Made by a program: the position numbers and the translations under genes. Positions 56,108-64,000 of a DNA stretch of 64,000 nucleotides are shown piece after piece; positions within the stretch are counted from its first letter, which is position 1; the number at the start of each line of letters is the position of its first letter. The stretch is from the NCBI RefSeq assembly GCF_000337375.1, contig NZ_AOJG01000010.1, positions 41,872-105,871 of the forward strand. Direction: 5' to 3'. This stretch comes from Halorubrum lipolyticum DSM 21995 (GTDB lineage: Archaea > Halobacteriota > Halobacteria > Halobacteriales > Haloferacaceae). The notes under the pieces were generated by a model. The model did not search any database and was not told where the DNA came from. It saw only the letters and a list, made by a program, of their open reading frames with translations.

Positions 56108-57724
56108 ATGCAAAAACCGCTACTGACGACGGACTTCTTGGACCGGGCCCGGCGCCACTACGCCGACGAGGAGGCCGTCCTCGCCACTGACGGGACGCGG
56201 TACACCTACGCCGAACTGGGGGAGCGCGCCGATCGGTTCTCCGCCGCGCTGCAGGAGCGCGGGATCGAGAAGGGGGACCGGGTCGCGGTGTTGGACCCGA
56301 ACACCCACTACCACTTGGAGGCCGCCTACGGCGCCATGCAGGTCGGCGCGATCCACACCCCGCTGAACTACCGGCTCACGCCCGACGACTTCTCGTACAT
56401 GCTCTCGGACGCCGGGGTCGACGCCATCTACGCCGACGCCGAGTACGCCGCGAACGTCGAAGCGGTCCGCGACGAGGTGCCGACCGAGACGTTCCTCACG
56501 AACGACGCCGACGCGGTCGACGGCGACTGGGAGTCGTTCGACGAGGTCCTCGCCGACGCGGACCCCGACGGCTACGAGCGCCCGGAGATGGACGAGGACG
56601 ACGTGATCACCATCAACTACACCTCCGGGACCACGGGCGACCCCAAGGGCGTCTGTCGCACCCACCGCGCCGAGACGCTCCACGCCTACCTGATCACCAT
56701 CCACCAAGAGATCACCGACGACGACGTCTACCTCTGGACGCTCCCGATGTTCCACGTCAACGGGTGGGGACACATCTACGCGATCACGGGGATGGGCGCC
56801 CGCCACATCTGTACCCGCGGCGTCGACGTCGAGGCCGTGTTCGACCGGATCCGCACCGAGGACGTGTCGTACTTCTGTGCGGCGCCGACCGTGCTCAACA
56901 TGCTCGGCGACCACCACGCCGAACACGGCGGCGCGACGACCGGCGCCAACGAGGTGCGGGCCGCCACCGCGGGCGCGGCGCCGCCGGAGGCGACGATCCG
57001 CACCGTCGAGGAGGAGTTCGGCTGGGAGCTCAAACACGTGTACGGCGCGACCGAGACGGGGCCGCTCGTGACGACCTCGGACGCGAAGCGCCACTACGAC
57101 GCCGACTCGGACGACCGGTTCGCGGTCAAGAAGACGCAGGGGATCGGCTACCTCGGGACCGACGTGCGCGTCGTCGACGAGAACGGCGAGGACGTGGCCC
57201 CCGACGGCGAGACGATCGGCGAGATCGTCGTCCGCGGCAACCAGGTGATGGACCGCTACTGGAACAAGCCCGAGGCCACGGAGGAGGCGTTCTCGGAGCG
57301 GTTGGAGGGGTACTATCACATGGGCGATCTGGCCGTCGTCGACGAGGACGGCTTCGTCTCGATACAGGATCGGAAGAAGGACATCATCATCTCCGGCGGG
57401 GAGAACATCTCCTCGATCGAGCTGGAGGACACCCTCTTCGAGCACGAGGTCGTCTCCGACGTGGCGGTCATCCCCGCGCCCGACGAGCGGTGGGGCGAGA
57501 CGCCGAAGGCGTTCGTCGTCCCTGAGAGCGGTGACCCCGACGACGCGGGCGCGACGCCCGAGGAGCTCAAGTCGTTCGTCCGCGAGCGCGTCGCCGACTA
57601 CAAGACGCCCGGCGAAGTGGAGTTCGTCGCCGAGCTCCCGACGACGGCGACCGGGAAGATCCAGAAGTACGAGCTGCGCGAGCGCGAGTGGGACGAGGAA
57701 GACCGGATGGTCGGGGAAGGATAA
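56108..57724 (+). CDS. AMP-forming acyl-CoA synthetase (fatty acid-CoA ligase family)
   Basis: The 538-residue adenylate-forming enzyme has the P-loop-like motif TINYTSGTTGDPKGV, YGATETGP (A5), the A7 aspartate in GYYHMGDLAVVDEDG and the hinge DRKKDIIISGGENISS. The A10 lysine is in TTATGKIQKYELRE. Closest in layout to long-chain or medium-chain fatty acid-CoA ligases; the substrate-binding region cannot be read. An in-frame ATG at 56087 is an alternative start; the one at 56108 (MQKPLLTTDFLDRARR) fits the family. Confidence 0.92.
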   Translation: MQKPLLTTDFLDRARRHYADEEAVLATDGTRYTYAELGERADRFSAALQERGIEKGDRVAVLDPNTHYHLEAAYGAMQVGAIHTPLNYRLTPDDFSYMLSDAGVDAIYADAEYAANVEAVRDEVPTETFLTNDADAVDGDWESFDEVLADADPDGYERPEMDEDDVITINYTSGTTGDPKGVCRTHRAETLHAYLITIHQEITDDDVYLWTLPMFHVNGWGHIYAITGMGARHICTRGVDVEAVFDRIRTEDVSYFCAAPTVLNMLGDHHAEHGGATTGANEVRAATAGAAPPEATIRTVEEEFGWELKHVYGATETGPLVTTSDAKRHYDADSDDRFAVKKTQGIGYLGTDVRVVDENGEDVAPDGETIGEIVVRGNQVMDRYWNKPEATEEAFSERLEGYYHMGDLAVVDEDGFVSIQDRKKDIIISGGENISSIELEDTLFEHEVVSDVAVIPAPDERWGETPKAFVVPESGDPDDAGATPEELKSFVRERVADYKTPGEVEFVAELPTTATGKIQKYELREREWDEEDRMVGEG

Positions 57725-57749
57725 TTAAAACGACGATGCGACCGCCCGC

Positions 57750-58895
57750 TTACTCCTCGCCGAGCAGGCTCTCGACGAGCTCCTCGGGCTCGAACAGGGT
57801 GAGGTCGTCGTACCCCTGTCCGGTGCCGAGGAACAGGATCGGCTTCCCGGTGACGTACGCGACGGAGATGGCGGCGCCGCCGGAGGAGTCGGCGTCGGCC
57901 TTCGTCAGGATGGCGCCGTCGATCTCGGCGGCGTCGTTGAACTCCTTCGCGCGGTTCACCGCGTCCTGGCCCGCGACGGCCTCGTCGACGAACAGGGTCA
58001 TGTCCGGGTCGACGACGCGGTCGATCTTCTCGAGCTGGGCCATCAGGTCGTCGCTCGTGTGGAGCCGCCCCGCGGTGTCGCCGAGGACGACGTCGATGTC
58101 GTGCGCCTCGGCGTACTCGACGCCGTCGTAGATGACGGCTGCGGGGTCGCCGCCCTGGTCGTGGGAGATGAGCTCCCGGTCGAGCCGGTCGGCGTGCTCT
58201 TGGATCTGCTCGTTCGCGCCCGCTCGGTAGGTGTCGCCGTTCGCCATCACGGACGAGTAGCCGCGGTCGGCGAGCCACTCCGAGAGCTTCGCGATGCTCG
58301 TCGTCTTCCCGACGCCGTTGACGCCGGTGAACACGACGGTGACGGGCTTGTCGGCCGCCGCGATCCGCTCTTCGAAGTCGAACTGGCCGACGGCGATCAC
58401 GTCGAGAAGGGCGTCGTGAAGCGCCGACTCGACGAGCTCGCCGGTCGTCTCGACCTGCTTCCGCGACTCCCCGAGCATCTTCTCGCGGACGGTGTCGAGG
58501 ATGCGCTCGGCGACGCTCATCTCCACGTCGCTCTCGAGGAGGGCCATCTCGAGGTCCCACAGCGGCTGTTCTAAGTCCTCCTCCTCGATGATGATCCGAC
58601 CGGTCGCGAACGCCTTCGCGCGCTGGAAGGTGCTCGGCTCGTTGTCGTCGGCAGCGTCGGCGCCATCCGCGTCGTCGGCAGCGTCCCCGCCGGCAGCGCC
58701 GTCACTGGCGCCACCGGCGTCGCTCGCCTCGACGGTTTCAGCCTCGCTCTCCGTGGGCTGATCGGCCTCGGCGGACTCGGCGGCGGCGCTCTCGGCCGCC
58801 TCTGTCTCGTCCTGCTCCGCGGGCTCCTCGACTTCGGCGTTCTCCTCGACGTCTTTGCGGAACCCGGAGAGCTTGTCTTTCAGTCCGTCGAACAC
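57750..58895 (-). CDS. ftsY: Signal recognition particle receptor FtsY
   Basis: The 381-residue GTPase has an acidic N-terminal region of about 90 residues. The NG domain follows with LEQPLWDLEMALLESDVEMSVAERIL, G1 GVNGVGKTTSIAKL, DTYRAGANEQI, DTAGRLHTSDDLM (G3) and LTKADADSSGGAA (G4), and CLGTGQGYDDL-like ending (FLGTGQGYDDLTLFEPEELV). It receives SRP-bound ribosomes at the membrane for co-translational insertion. Ten bases separate it from prefoldin alpha. Confidence 0.96.
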   Translation of the reverse strand: MFDGLKDKLSGFRKDVEENAEVEEPAEQDETEAAESAAAESAEADQPTESEAETVEASDAGGASDGAAGGDAADDADGADAADDNEPSTFQRAKAFATGRIIIEEEDLEQPLWDLEMALLESDVEMSVAERILDTVREKMLGESRKQVETTGELVESALHDALLDVIAVGQFDFEERIAAADKPVTVVFTGVNGVGKTTSIAKLSEWLADRGYSSVMANGDTYRAGANEQIQEHADRLDRELISHDQGGDPAAVIYDGVEYAEAHDIDVVLGDTAGRLHTSDDLMAQLEKIDRVVDPDMTLFVDEAVAGQDAVNRAKEFNDAAEIDGAILTKADADSSGGAAISVAYVTGKPILFLGTGQGYDDLTLFEPEELVESLLGEE

Positions 58896-58904
58896 GGTCG
58901 GTCC

Positions 58905-59363
58905 TTACTCCTCGTCGCCCTGCTGTTGCTGCATCTGCTGCATCTGCTGTTGCTGCATCTGCTGTTGCATCTGCTGGGCCTGCTGTTCGAGCTCGTCGCT
59001 CTCGGTCTCGAGTTCGTCGACCTCCTCCTGCGTCTCCTCGATGCGGTCGTCGAGCGCGTCCCGCTTGCGACCGAGCACGTCGATGGCGTCCCCTTCGCTC
59101 TGCTCGGCGGAGTAGTTGCCGCCGAGCGAGACGATGATCTCGTCGATGTCCTGGACCTCGGCGCGGACGTAGGCGCCGCCGCCGAGCGGGACCTGCACCG
59201 TCGCGCCCGTGTCGAGGGTCTCGATGGCCTCGATCGCGTCGTCGATGTCGGACTGCTCCTCCTGGTAGTCGGCGATCTCGGCTTCGAGCGCCTCGATCTC
59301 CTCGTCGAGCGCCTGCAGCTCCTGGGAGAGCTGCTGGAGCTGCTGTTGCCCGCCGCCCATCAT
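58905..59363 (-). CDS. pfdA: Prefoldin subunit alpha
   Basis: The 152-residue protein has two long coiled-coil helices (about residues 6-45 and 95-145) flanking a beta hairpin region (DTGATVQVPLGGGAYVRAEVQDIDEIIVSLGGNY). The C-terminus is glutamine/methionine-rich (QQMQQQMQQQQMQQMQQQQ). It forms the hexameric chaperone with beta subunits and hands unfolded proteins to the thermosome. Its start codon overlaps the stop of the LX gene (ATGA), supporting 59363. Confidence 0.95.
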   Translation of the reverse strand: MMGGGQQQLQQLSQELQALDEEIEALEAEIADYQEEQSDIDDAIEAIETLDTGATVQVPLGGGAYVRAEVQDIDEIIVSLGGNYSAEQSEGDAIDVLGRKRDALDDRIEETQEEVDELETESDELEQQAQQMQQQMQQQQMQQMQQQQGDEE

Positions 59364-59536
59364 GCCGCGGACACCTCCTCGATCTCGATCTGGGCGCGCT
59401 TCCGGCCGTGCTGGCTCCCGACCGTGGTGTAGATGCGCTCGCGGGCGAGGTCCTCGTTCTCCGCCTCGACGTCCTTGGTGAACGGCTGGAAGCCGTCTCG
59501 ACTCTGGAACCGTCCACTCACCGTGTAGGTACTCAT
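59360..59536 (-). CDS. rplX: Ribosomal protein L18Ae (LX)
   Basis: The 58-residue protein starts MSTYTVSGRFQSRDGFQPFTKDVEAENEDLARERIYTTVGSQHG (short form MSTYTVSGRFQSRDG); this is the archaeal LX/L18a/L20a protein, in the usual order with prefoldin alpha and FtsY. It binds the large ribosomal subunit. The gene is co-transcribed with pfdA. In other euryarchaea it directly follows aif6; here two ABC-2 genes intervene. Confidence 0.94.
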   Translation of the reverse strand: MSTYTVSGRFQSRDGFQPFTKDVEAENEDLARERIYTTVGSQHGRKRAQIEIEEVSAA

Positions 59537-59638
59537 GTTCACCGATCCGGCAGGGACAGGGAAGTATCTTCCTAAAAAGCGAGACGCGAACGCTCGCGAC
59601 AGAAGGCGGTGAAACGTCACGGAGACGGCCCCAAACAC

Positions 59639-59691
59639 CGGAATCCGTCGGCTCCGAGGTCGGAATCCGTCGGCTCCGAGGTCGGAATCCG
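59639..59691. repeat. 22-base tandem repeat in the gap before LX
   Basis: The unit CGGAATCCGTCGGCTCCGAGGT occurs at 59639-59660 and 59661-59682 exactly and partly at 59683-59691. It lies in the intergenic region between the ABC-2 permease gene and the LX gene, near the likely promoter for LX. Confidence 0.9.
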
Positions 59692-59708
59692 CGCCGCCGG
59701 ACACGCAG

Positions 59709-60524
59709 TCACCCGGCGAGGTCTGCCCGCCGGAACCGGAGGACAGCGAGGAGCACGAGCGCCGCGGTCGCGGCGAGCAGGACGGCCGCGCCGGCGGCGT
59801 CGTACTCGGCGTTCACGAGCACCGCGGACGGGTCGTAATGGGCGGTCGGGCTGACCGCTCCAGCCCAGTCGTACTCGCTGCTGGCCGCGAGCGACTCGAA
59901 CATGAACAGCGCGAACAGGCCGCCGAGCGCGACCCGCTGGGCGACGCCCGCCCGCGAGACGAGCGTCGAGACGACGACCCCGAGCGCGACGCAACACAGA
60001 TGGTACGGCACCGCGAGCGCGTGGACGGCGACGAGTCGCTCGGCCGCGATCGTCTCGCCCACCGCGAGCACGCCGACGTACGCGACGACCGGTAAGACGA
60101 CGTTCAACAGGAGCACGAGCGGCACGAGTCCGAGGAACCGTCCGAACACCACGTCGCGGCGCGCTACCGGCGCGGACAGCGTGAGGTCCATCCGCCCGGA
60201 GGCCACGTCGCCCGCGATCGTCCCGCCGCTCAGGTACGCGAGGTAGAGGCCGACCATGAGCAGCCACGCGAACTGGTAGAACTCCACCGCGAGGAACCCC
60301 TCGATCGTGGAGATGGAGATGATCCCGAACGCCTCCTGAAACGCCGGCGGGAAGGACTCGACGTAGGCGTCGAGGTCGATCCCGGCGCTCGACATCGACG
60401 GGAAGAAGGCCAGGAACAGCAGGAGGAACCCAGACAGCAGCCCGGTCAGGACGACCGAACCGCGCGCCCGCCCCGCCGCCTCGTACCGCGCGATCGCCAG
60501 CCACGGAGCGGGGCGGTCGCTCAT
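59709..60524 (-). CDS. ABC-2 type transporter permease
   Basis: The 271-residue membrane protein has six predicted helices (about 22-40, 75-95, 105-125, 135-165, 175-195 and 245-265). It begins WLAIARYEAAGRARGSVV, and contains YLAYLSGGTIAGDVASGRMDLTLSAPVARRDVV, the core signature of ABC-2 permeases (GRMDLTLSAPVAR). It probably exports or translocates a lipid, peptide or drug. The start overlaps the end of the ATPase gene by four bases. Confidence 0.92.
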   Translation of the reverse strand: MSDRPAPWLAIARYEAAGRARGSVVLTGLLSGFLLLFLAFFPSMSSAGIDLDAYVESFPPAFQEAFGIISISTIEGFLAVEFYQFAWLLMVGLYLAYLSGGTIAGDVASGRMDLTLSAPVARRDVVFGRFLGLVPLVLLLNVVLPVVAYVGVLAVGETIAAERLVAVHALAVPYHLCCVALGVVVSTLVSRAGVAQRVALGGLFALFMFESLAASSEYDWAGAVSPTAHYDPSAVLVNAEYDAAGAAVLLAATAALVLLAVLRFRRADLAG

Positions 60525-61513
60525 CGGTCACCTCCGTCGGCGTCGGTCTTCTCCGGGTCCGTTCCCGTTCCGCTCGCGGGCGCCGACGCCTCGGTCCCGC
60601 GCGCTCCGCGTGCGTCGTCTCGACGACCGGGACCCGGCACGTCGCCGTCGTAGAAGGTCATGAACGCCTCTTCGAGCGGTGCGTCGACGATCTCCAGGTC
60701 ATGGACGGTGAACCCGTCGAGCAGGTCGATCAGCGCGTCGTACCCGCCGGTCCACGTGAACGAGACGGTGTCCCCGACCCGGAGGTTCATCGCGCCGCGG
60801 ACCTCGAAGGCGCCACGAGAGACGTCCTCGGCGACGCGGACGCGTACCTGTTTGCCGCCCCGCGACCGGAGGTCCTCGACGGACTCGACCGCGGCGAGGC
60901 GTCCCTCACGGAGCACGCCGACGCGGTCGCAGAGCGCCGCCACCTCGCCGAGCACGTGCGAGGAGAGGAGCACGCTCGCGCCGTCGACGACGCGCTCGCG
61001 CACCAGCGCGGCGAACTCCTCCTGGAGGAGCGGGTCGAGCCCGGAGGTCGGCTCGTCGAGCAGCAGCAGGTCCGGGTCGTGCATGAACGCGGCGACCAGA
61101 GCGACCTTCTGGCGGTTCCCGCGCGAGAGGTCGCCGATCCGGCGCGACTCGTCGAGCCCGAATCGGGCGACCAACGCCTCGCGGCTCCCGGACCCCCGGA
61201 GCGCGGCCTGATGATCGAGGAACGCCTCGGCGGTTCGGTCCTCGTCGAGTCCCGGGTCGCCCGGGAGGTAGCCGATCCGCTCGCGGGCGGCGCGGGACTC
61301 GCCGGGATCGGTCGCGTCGTGGCCGAGCAGGGCGGCGCCGCCGCTCGTCGGCGACAGGAACCCGAGAAGGGTGCGGATCGCGGTCGTCTTCCCGGCGCCG
61401 TTCGGCCCGAGGAATCCGAACACCTCCCCGTCCTCGACGGTGAACGAGACGTCCTCGATCCCGCGAACGTCGCCGTAGTACTTCGTCAGGGACCGGCACT
61501 CGATGGCGGGCAT
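60521..61513 (-). CDS. ABC-2 transporter ATP-binding protein
   Basis: The 330-residue ATPase has Walker A GPNGAGKTT, the signature LSRGNRQKVALVAAFMHDP (variant of LSGGQ) and Walker B LLLLDEPTSGLDP. LLSSHVLGEVAALCDRV is the switch histidine. The DrrA/CcmA-like C-terminal extension includes an acidic tail. It pairs with the overlapping permease. The two genes separate aif6 from rplX, which are otherwise neighbours in many archaea. Confidence 0.94.
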   Translation of the reverse strand: MPAIECRSLTKYYGDVRGIEDVSFTVEDGEVFGFLGPNGAGKTTAIRTLLGFLSPTSGGAALLGHDATDPGESRAARERIGYLPGDPGLDEDRTAEAFLDHQAALRGSGSREALVARFGLDESRRIGDLSRGNRQKVALVAAFMHDPDLLLLDEPTSGLDPLLQEEFAALVRERVVDGASVLLSSHVLGEVAALCDRVGVLREGRLAAVESVEDLRSRGGKQVRVRVAEDVSRGAFEVRGAMNLRVGDTVSFTWTGGYDALIDLLDGFTVHDLEIVDAPLEEAFMTFYDGDVPGPGRRDDARGARGTEASAPASGTGTDPEKTDADGGDR

Positions 61514-61582
61514 ACCGTCCGCAACTCGCCGTCGAATCTTAAAACAGGGGGCGGAATCGCCGGACGTGAGGTACGCTTCGGC

Positions 61583-62248
61583 TCAGTCGATGAAGCCGAG
61601 CGTCTCCTCGATGCGGCCGAGTTCGGGACCGGTGGTGTCCTCACCCACGACGTACCCCTCGTCGGTGGCGACGAGCCCGGAGCCGACGAGCGGCGCGCCG
61701 TAGTTGATCGTGCCGAGGTCGGCGCGGACGTCGAGCGCCTCCTCGACGGCCTGCAGCTCCGACTCGGTCGACTTGGGGTGGCAGAGCACGCCCGTGTTGT
61801 TGGCGACCGCGGCGGTGCCGACCGTTCGCACGTCGCCGAGGTCGCCGCGCGTCACGGGGACGCCGAGGGTGTCCCTGATCGTCACGATCGACTCGCGCGG
61901 GAGGTCCGGATGGACGTAGGCGCCGTAGTCGTTCGCGAGGACGACGTTCCCGGCCGCGTTGATCTCGCCGGGGAGCTCGCCCACCTCTCGGTCGGCGGCC
62001 TCGGCGATCCGCGACTGCTCGCGCTCGGTGGCCCGCGCGGAGACGAGAACGCCGTTCTCGTTGCCCGTCGCGAGGGAGCCGACGGTGTTGGCACCGCCGA
62101 CGGTCGTGAGGAGGGGCTCGGCGCCCAGCTCCTCGCCGAGCGCGTCGGCGAGCTCCTCGTCGACATCCGGTCGGACCAACAGGAGGTCGTCGATCGCGCG
62201 GGCGAACACGCCCACGTACGACGAGCCGGTGAAAGTCGCCCGTAACAC
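61583..62248 (-). CDS. eif6: Translation initiation factor aIF6
   Basis: The 221-residue protein starts with GTG and reads [21 protein letters not shown]. It contains the pentein repeats of IF6: [40 protein letters not shown] and [15 protein letters not shown]. It keeps the 50S subunit free of 30S. It lies directly after rpl31e (one base between the stop and the start), the normal archaeal order rpl39e-rpl31e-aif6. Confidence 0.95.
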   Translation of the reverse strand: MLRATFTGSSYVGVFARAIDDLLLVRPDVDEELADALGEELGAEPLLTTVGGANTVGSLATGNENGVLVSARATEREQSRIAEAADREVGELPGEINAAGNVVLANDYGAYVHPDLPRESIVTIRDTLGVPVTRGDLGDVRTVGTAAVANNTGVLCHPKSTESELQAVEEALDVRADLGTINYGAPLVGSGLVATDEGYVVGEDTTGPELGRIEETLGFID

Positions 62249-62249
62249 G

Positions 62250-62528
62250 TTACTCGGCGTACTCGGCTTCGACGACGGGCTCGCCGTCCTCGACGAACCG
62301 GGCCGCGCGGACGCGGACCTTGCTCGGGGGATTCTGGCGCCCGTTCGCCCAGACGGCCTCGTTGACCGAGGTGTCGAGGACGACTTCCTCCTCGTCGACG
62401 GAGAAGTGCTGCGCGAGGTGTTCGCGGACGATCTTCATCGCGAAGTCGGCGCGTTCCTGGACCGGCTTGTCGTTGGCGTCGCGGAGCGGGACGGTGACGA
62501 CGCGCTCCTCGAAATCACTCGTCGACAT
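62250..62528 (-). CDS. rpl31e: Ribosomal protein L31e
   Basis: The 92-residue basic-and-acidic protein contains [24 protein letters not shown], then [21 protein letters not shown] and [12 protein letters not shown], the L31e pattern. It lines the exit of the polypeptide tunnel. It begins immediately after the L39e stop codon, forming one operon with L39e and aIF6. Confidence 0.96.
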   Translation of the reverse strand: MSTSDFEERVVTVPLRDANDKPVQERADFAMKIVREHLAQHFSVDEEEVVLDTSVNEAVWANGRQNPPSKVRVRAARFVEDGEPVVEAEYAE

Positions 62529-62681
62529 TTACTCGTCCAGGTCGTTCCGGCGCCAGTTGCGCCGCTTGGGGTTTCGCGTGACGTTCATGTCGGTCTTCAT
62601 CATGACCCACGCGGGGACGCGGGTGTTCTGGCGTTCCGCCTTCGCCAGACGCTTCTTTTGGGCCTTCGACTTGTCTCCCAT
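62529..62681 (-). CDS. rpl39e: Ribosomal protein L39e
   Basis: The 50-residue very basic protein starts [19 protein letters not shown] and contains [22 protein letters not shown], the invariant L39e core. It lies in the polypeptide exit tunnel. A longer upstream frame exists, but the family start is at 62681, and a TATA box (TTTTATG on minus, about 62711-62717) is 28 bases upstream. Confidence 0.97.
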
Positions 62682-62708
62682 AGTGGCGCACACTTCCCCC
62701 GGGGCGCA

Positions 62709-62718
62709 TAAAACCCCT
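62709..62718 (-). promoter_or_regulatory. TATA box of the L39e-L31e-aIF6 operon (leaderless)
   Basis: TTTTATGCG on the minus strand is centred about 28-30 bases before the L39e ATG at 62681. No Shine-Dalgarno sequence is seen. Confidence 0.55.
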
Positions 62719-62777
62719 TCCATACCGCGTCGCTCGGCGGCGGCGAATTCCGCGAGACACACCGCGTCTGGGCGGGG

Positions 62778-63896
62778 TCAGAACGCCCGCTCGGCGAGGG
62801 TCTCGTAGATTCGGTAACACCGTTCCAGCACGTCGATCCCGACGCTCTCGGTGTCGGTGTGCGCCTCTCCCGGTTCGGACGCCCCGCAGACCAGACAGTC
62901 GGTGCCGGCCTCGGCGAGCCAGCCCGCGTCGGTCGCGTGGGGTTTGACGACGTGTCCGGGCGCGTCGAGCCCCAGTTCGTCGTGGACCTCGCGGGCCGCG
63001 TCGAGCGCTGCGTCGGCGAACGCGTCGTCGCCGCAGGCCATCGGCGGGAGGTCCTGATCGACCTCCCACGCGACGCCGTCGACCGCTTCGGCGGCGCGGC
63101 CGATGTCGGCGCGGTCGCCGGGGACCGTGCGCTCGTCGATCGTTACCTCGCAGCGCTCCGGGATCACGTTCCACGTCTCGCCGCCGTGGACCATCGTCAC
63201 CGCGAGCGACCCCGAGACGGTCTCGCCGAAGACGGTCGCCTCCGGGGCGTCGAGCTCCCGGACCGCGTCGATCACGTCGCTCGCGCGGTAGACCGCGTTC
63301 TCGCCGGCCTCGGGCTCGGAGGCGTGCGCCGCGGTCCCGCTCGCGACGAGCGTCGAGGCGCGCCGGCCCTTGTGCGCGACGGCCACGTCGGTGACGCCCG
63401 GCTTCGAGTAGTTCGTCGACCCCTCGGCGACGACCGCATGATCGGGGGCGAACCCCTCCTCGATCGCGTGACGCGCGCCGGTCCCGCCGACCTCCTCGCC
63501 GACGAACGAGGCGAACGCGAGCTCGCGGCCGTCCGGCGGCTCGGCGTCGCGGAACGCGAGCATACAGGCCGCCAGCGCGCCCTTCATGTCCGCGGCGCCG
63601 CGGCCGTAGATCCGGCCGGCGCGGCGCTCGACGACGTACTCGCCCGCGTTCCCCTCGCCGGCCGTCTGGCGCTCGGCCGGCGGGACCACGTCGTGGTGCC
63701 CCACGAGCGCAAGCGTGTCGGCGTCGGGATCGTCTGTCGCGCCTTTATATGCGATGACGTTGCCGACGGCGTCGCGTTCGACCCGCGCGTCGGTCTCCGC
63801 GCGGAGCCACTCCTCGATCGCGTCGCCGGCAGCGGTCTCGTCCTCGTGCGACGGGATCGCGACCAGCGACTCGGTCAGGTCCGCGAGTTCGTTCAT
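62778..63896 (-). CDS. M20-family metallopeptidase (DapE/ArgE-like)
   Basis: The 372-residue enzyme has the zinc ligands and acids of the M20 family: LALVGHHDVVPP (His), GRGAADMKGALAACML (bridging Asp), FVGEEVGGTGARHAIEE (Glu pair) and GSTNYSKPG. The dimerisation lid domain follows (KGRRASTLVASGTAAHASEP). DapE or ArgE type deacylases and carboxypeptidase G2 relatives share this pattern. The exact substrate cannot be chosen. A TATA box (TTTTTAAG on minus, about 63920-63928) lies 25-32 bases upstream, consistent with a leaderless transcript. Confidence 0.9.
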   Translation of the reverse strand: MNELADLTESLVAIPSHEDETAAGDAIEEWLRAETDARVERDAVGNVIAYKGATDDPDADTLALVGHHDVVPPAERQTAGEGNAGEYVVERRAGRIYGRGAADMKGALAACMLAFRDAEPPDGRELAFASFVGEEVGGTGARHAIEEGFAPDHAVVAEGSTNYSKPGVTDVAVAHKGRRASTLVASGTAAHASEPEAGENAVYRASDVIDAVRELDAPEATVFGETVSGSLAVTMVHGGETWNVIPERCEVTIDERTVPGDRADIGRAAEAVDGVAWEVDQDLPPMACGDDAFADAALDAAREVHDELGLDAPGHVVKPHATDAGWLAEAGTDCLVCGASEPGEAHTDTESVGIDVLERCYRIYETLAERAF

Positions 63897-63945
63897 ACGG
63901 TCGGGTCGGTGTTTGGCGGCTTAAAAACTGAGTGGGCGGATGCAT

Positions 63946-64000
63946 TTATAAGCCGATCGCGGTGGCGCGCGCCTCCGAGCGCCCACCGGGCGCGAGGAGC
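63946..64000 (+). ncRNA. Dispersed hairpin-rich element, copy 3 (cut by the window end)
   Basis: TTATAAGC at 63946-63953 is followed at offset 13 by GCGGTGGCGCGC (63959-63970) and at offset 33 by the hairpin GCGCCC-ACC-GGGCGC (63979-63993). Spacing equals copy 2 exactly although the stem bases differ, so structure rather than sequence is conserved at this point. The rest of the element lies beyond the window. Confidence 0.55.

Noticed and set aside
59639..59691. Possible CRISPR array near LX
   Set aside because: Units are directly adjacent, with no spacers and no cas genes.

Overview
The window reads as chromosomal DNA of a halophilic archaeon (Halobacteria; the feel is Halorubrum-like, but genus is inference). 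Supporting signs are high GC, very acidic proteins, Tat lipoprotein signals (SRRxFL followed by a GC lipobox), TATA boxes 24-32 bases upstream of start codons without ribosome binding sites (leaderless mRNAs), archaeal LonB, aIF6, aIF2-beta, L39e/L31e/LX ribosomal proteins, fibrillarin/Nop5, diphthamide synthesis and a GfcR-type regulator.

Bases 1-16400 are an accessory transport and catabolic region: the end of an unknown gene, a CoxG-like protein, a flavin reductase, a zinc-ribbon DNA-binding protein divergent from a ferric-type ABC importer, two paralogues of the 4,5-dihydroxyphthalate decarboxylase family, an SsuABC/TauABC-type importer, two large paralogous cytoplasmic proteins built of Ig/TIG-like domains, a second SsuC-type permease and a DoxX protein. 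A 64-base piece of the flavin reductase gene is repeated in direct orientation at 8873-8936, so a 7.2-kb block is bracketed by direct repeats. Much of that block is visibly lower in GC.

Bases 16400-31400 are mostly conserved housekeeping genes: a Trm9-like methyltransferase, a TadA/TadC-like secretion pair, SAM hydrolase, NadM, LonB, a CBS-ParB protein, Nop5 and fibrillarin, an XRE regulator with a DUF2178 membrane protein under a double palindromic operator, a one-cyclin TFB-like protein, an endonuclease III homologue and a PAP2 phosphatase. At 31461 there is an intact tRNA-Leu(UAG), followed by a 24-base copy of its 3' end, the usual scar of site-specific integration. Beyond it are an SfnG-like monooxygenase with an SsuE-like flavin reductase, a decayed class III aminotransferase and a halocyanin.

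Bases 34700-46800 hold glucose dehydrogenase with its regulator gfcR, a glutaredoxin, a Dph6-like ligase, glutamate dehydrogenase, a CitE-like lyase divergent from a MaoC hydratase, a CYTH protein, an FKBP isomerase with a chaperonin-like GGM segment, and a MinD/KaiC-like ATPase pair. Bases 47400-64000 hold a YlbF protein, an esterase, Dph2, an XPD/DinG-type helicase, aIF2-beta, initiator tRNA-Met, an acyl-CoA synthetase and the archaeal block L39e-L31e-aIF6 ... LX-prefoldin alpha-FtsY, which is interrupted by a two-gene ABC-2 exporter.

The most intriguing non-coding signal is a dispersed element present three times (21737-21960 minus strand, 46957-47262, and 63946 to the window end). Each copy starts with a TATA box, has a GCGGTGGCGCGC-like box 13 bases further, a hairpin at offset 32-33, then variable hairpin modules; the two complete copies also share a conserved core and a conserved 3' end. 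It looks like a structured RNA gene family. I could not run any homology search, so family names rest on motif recognition.
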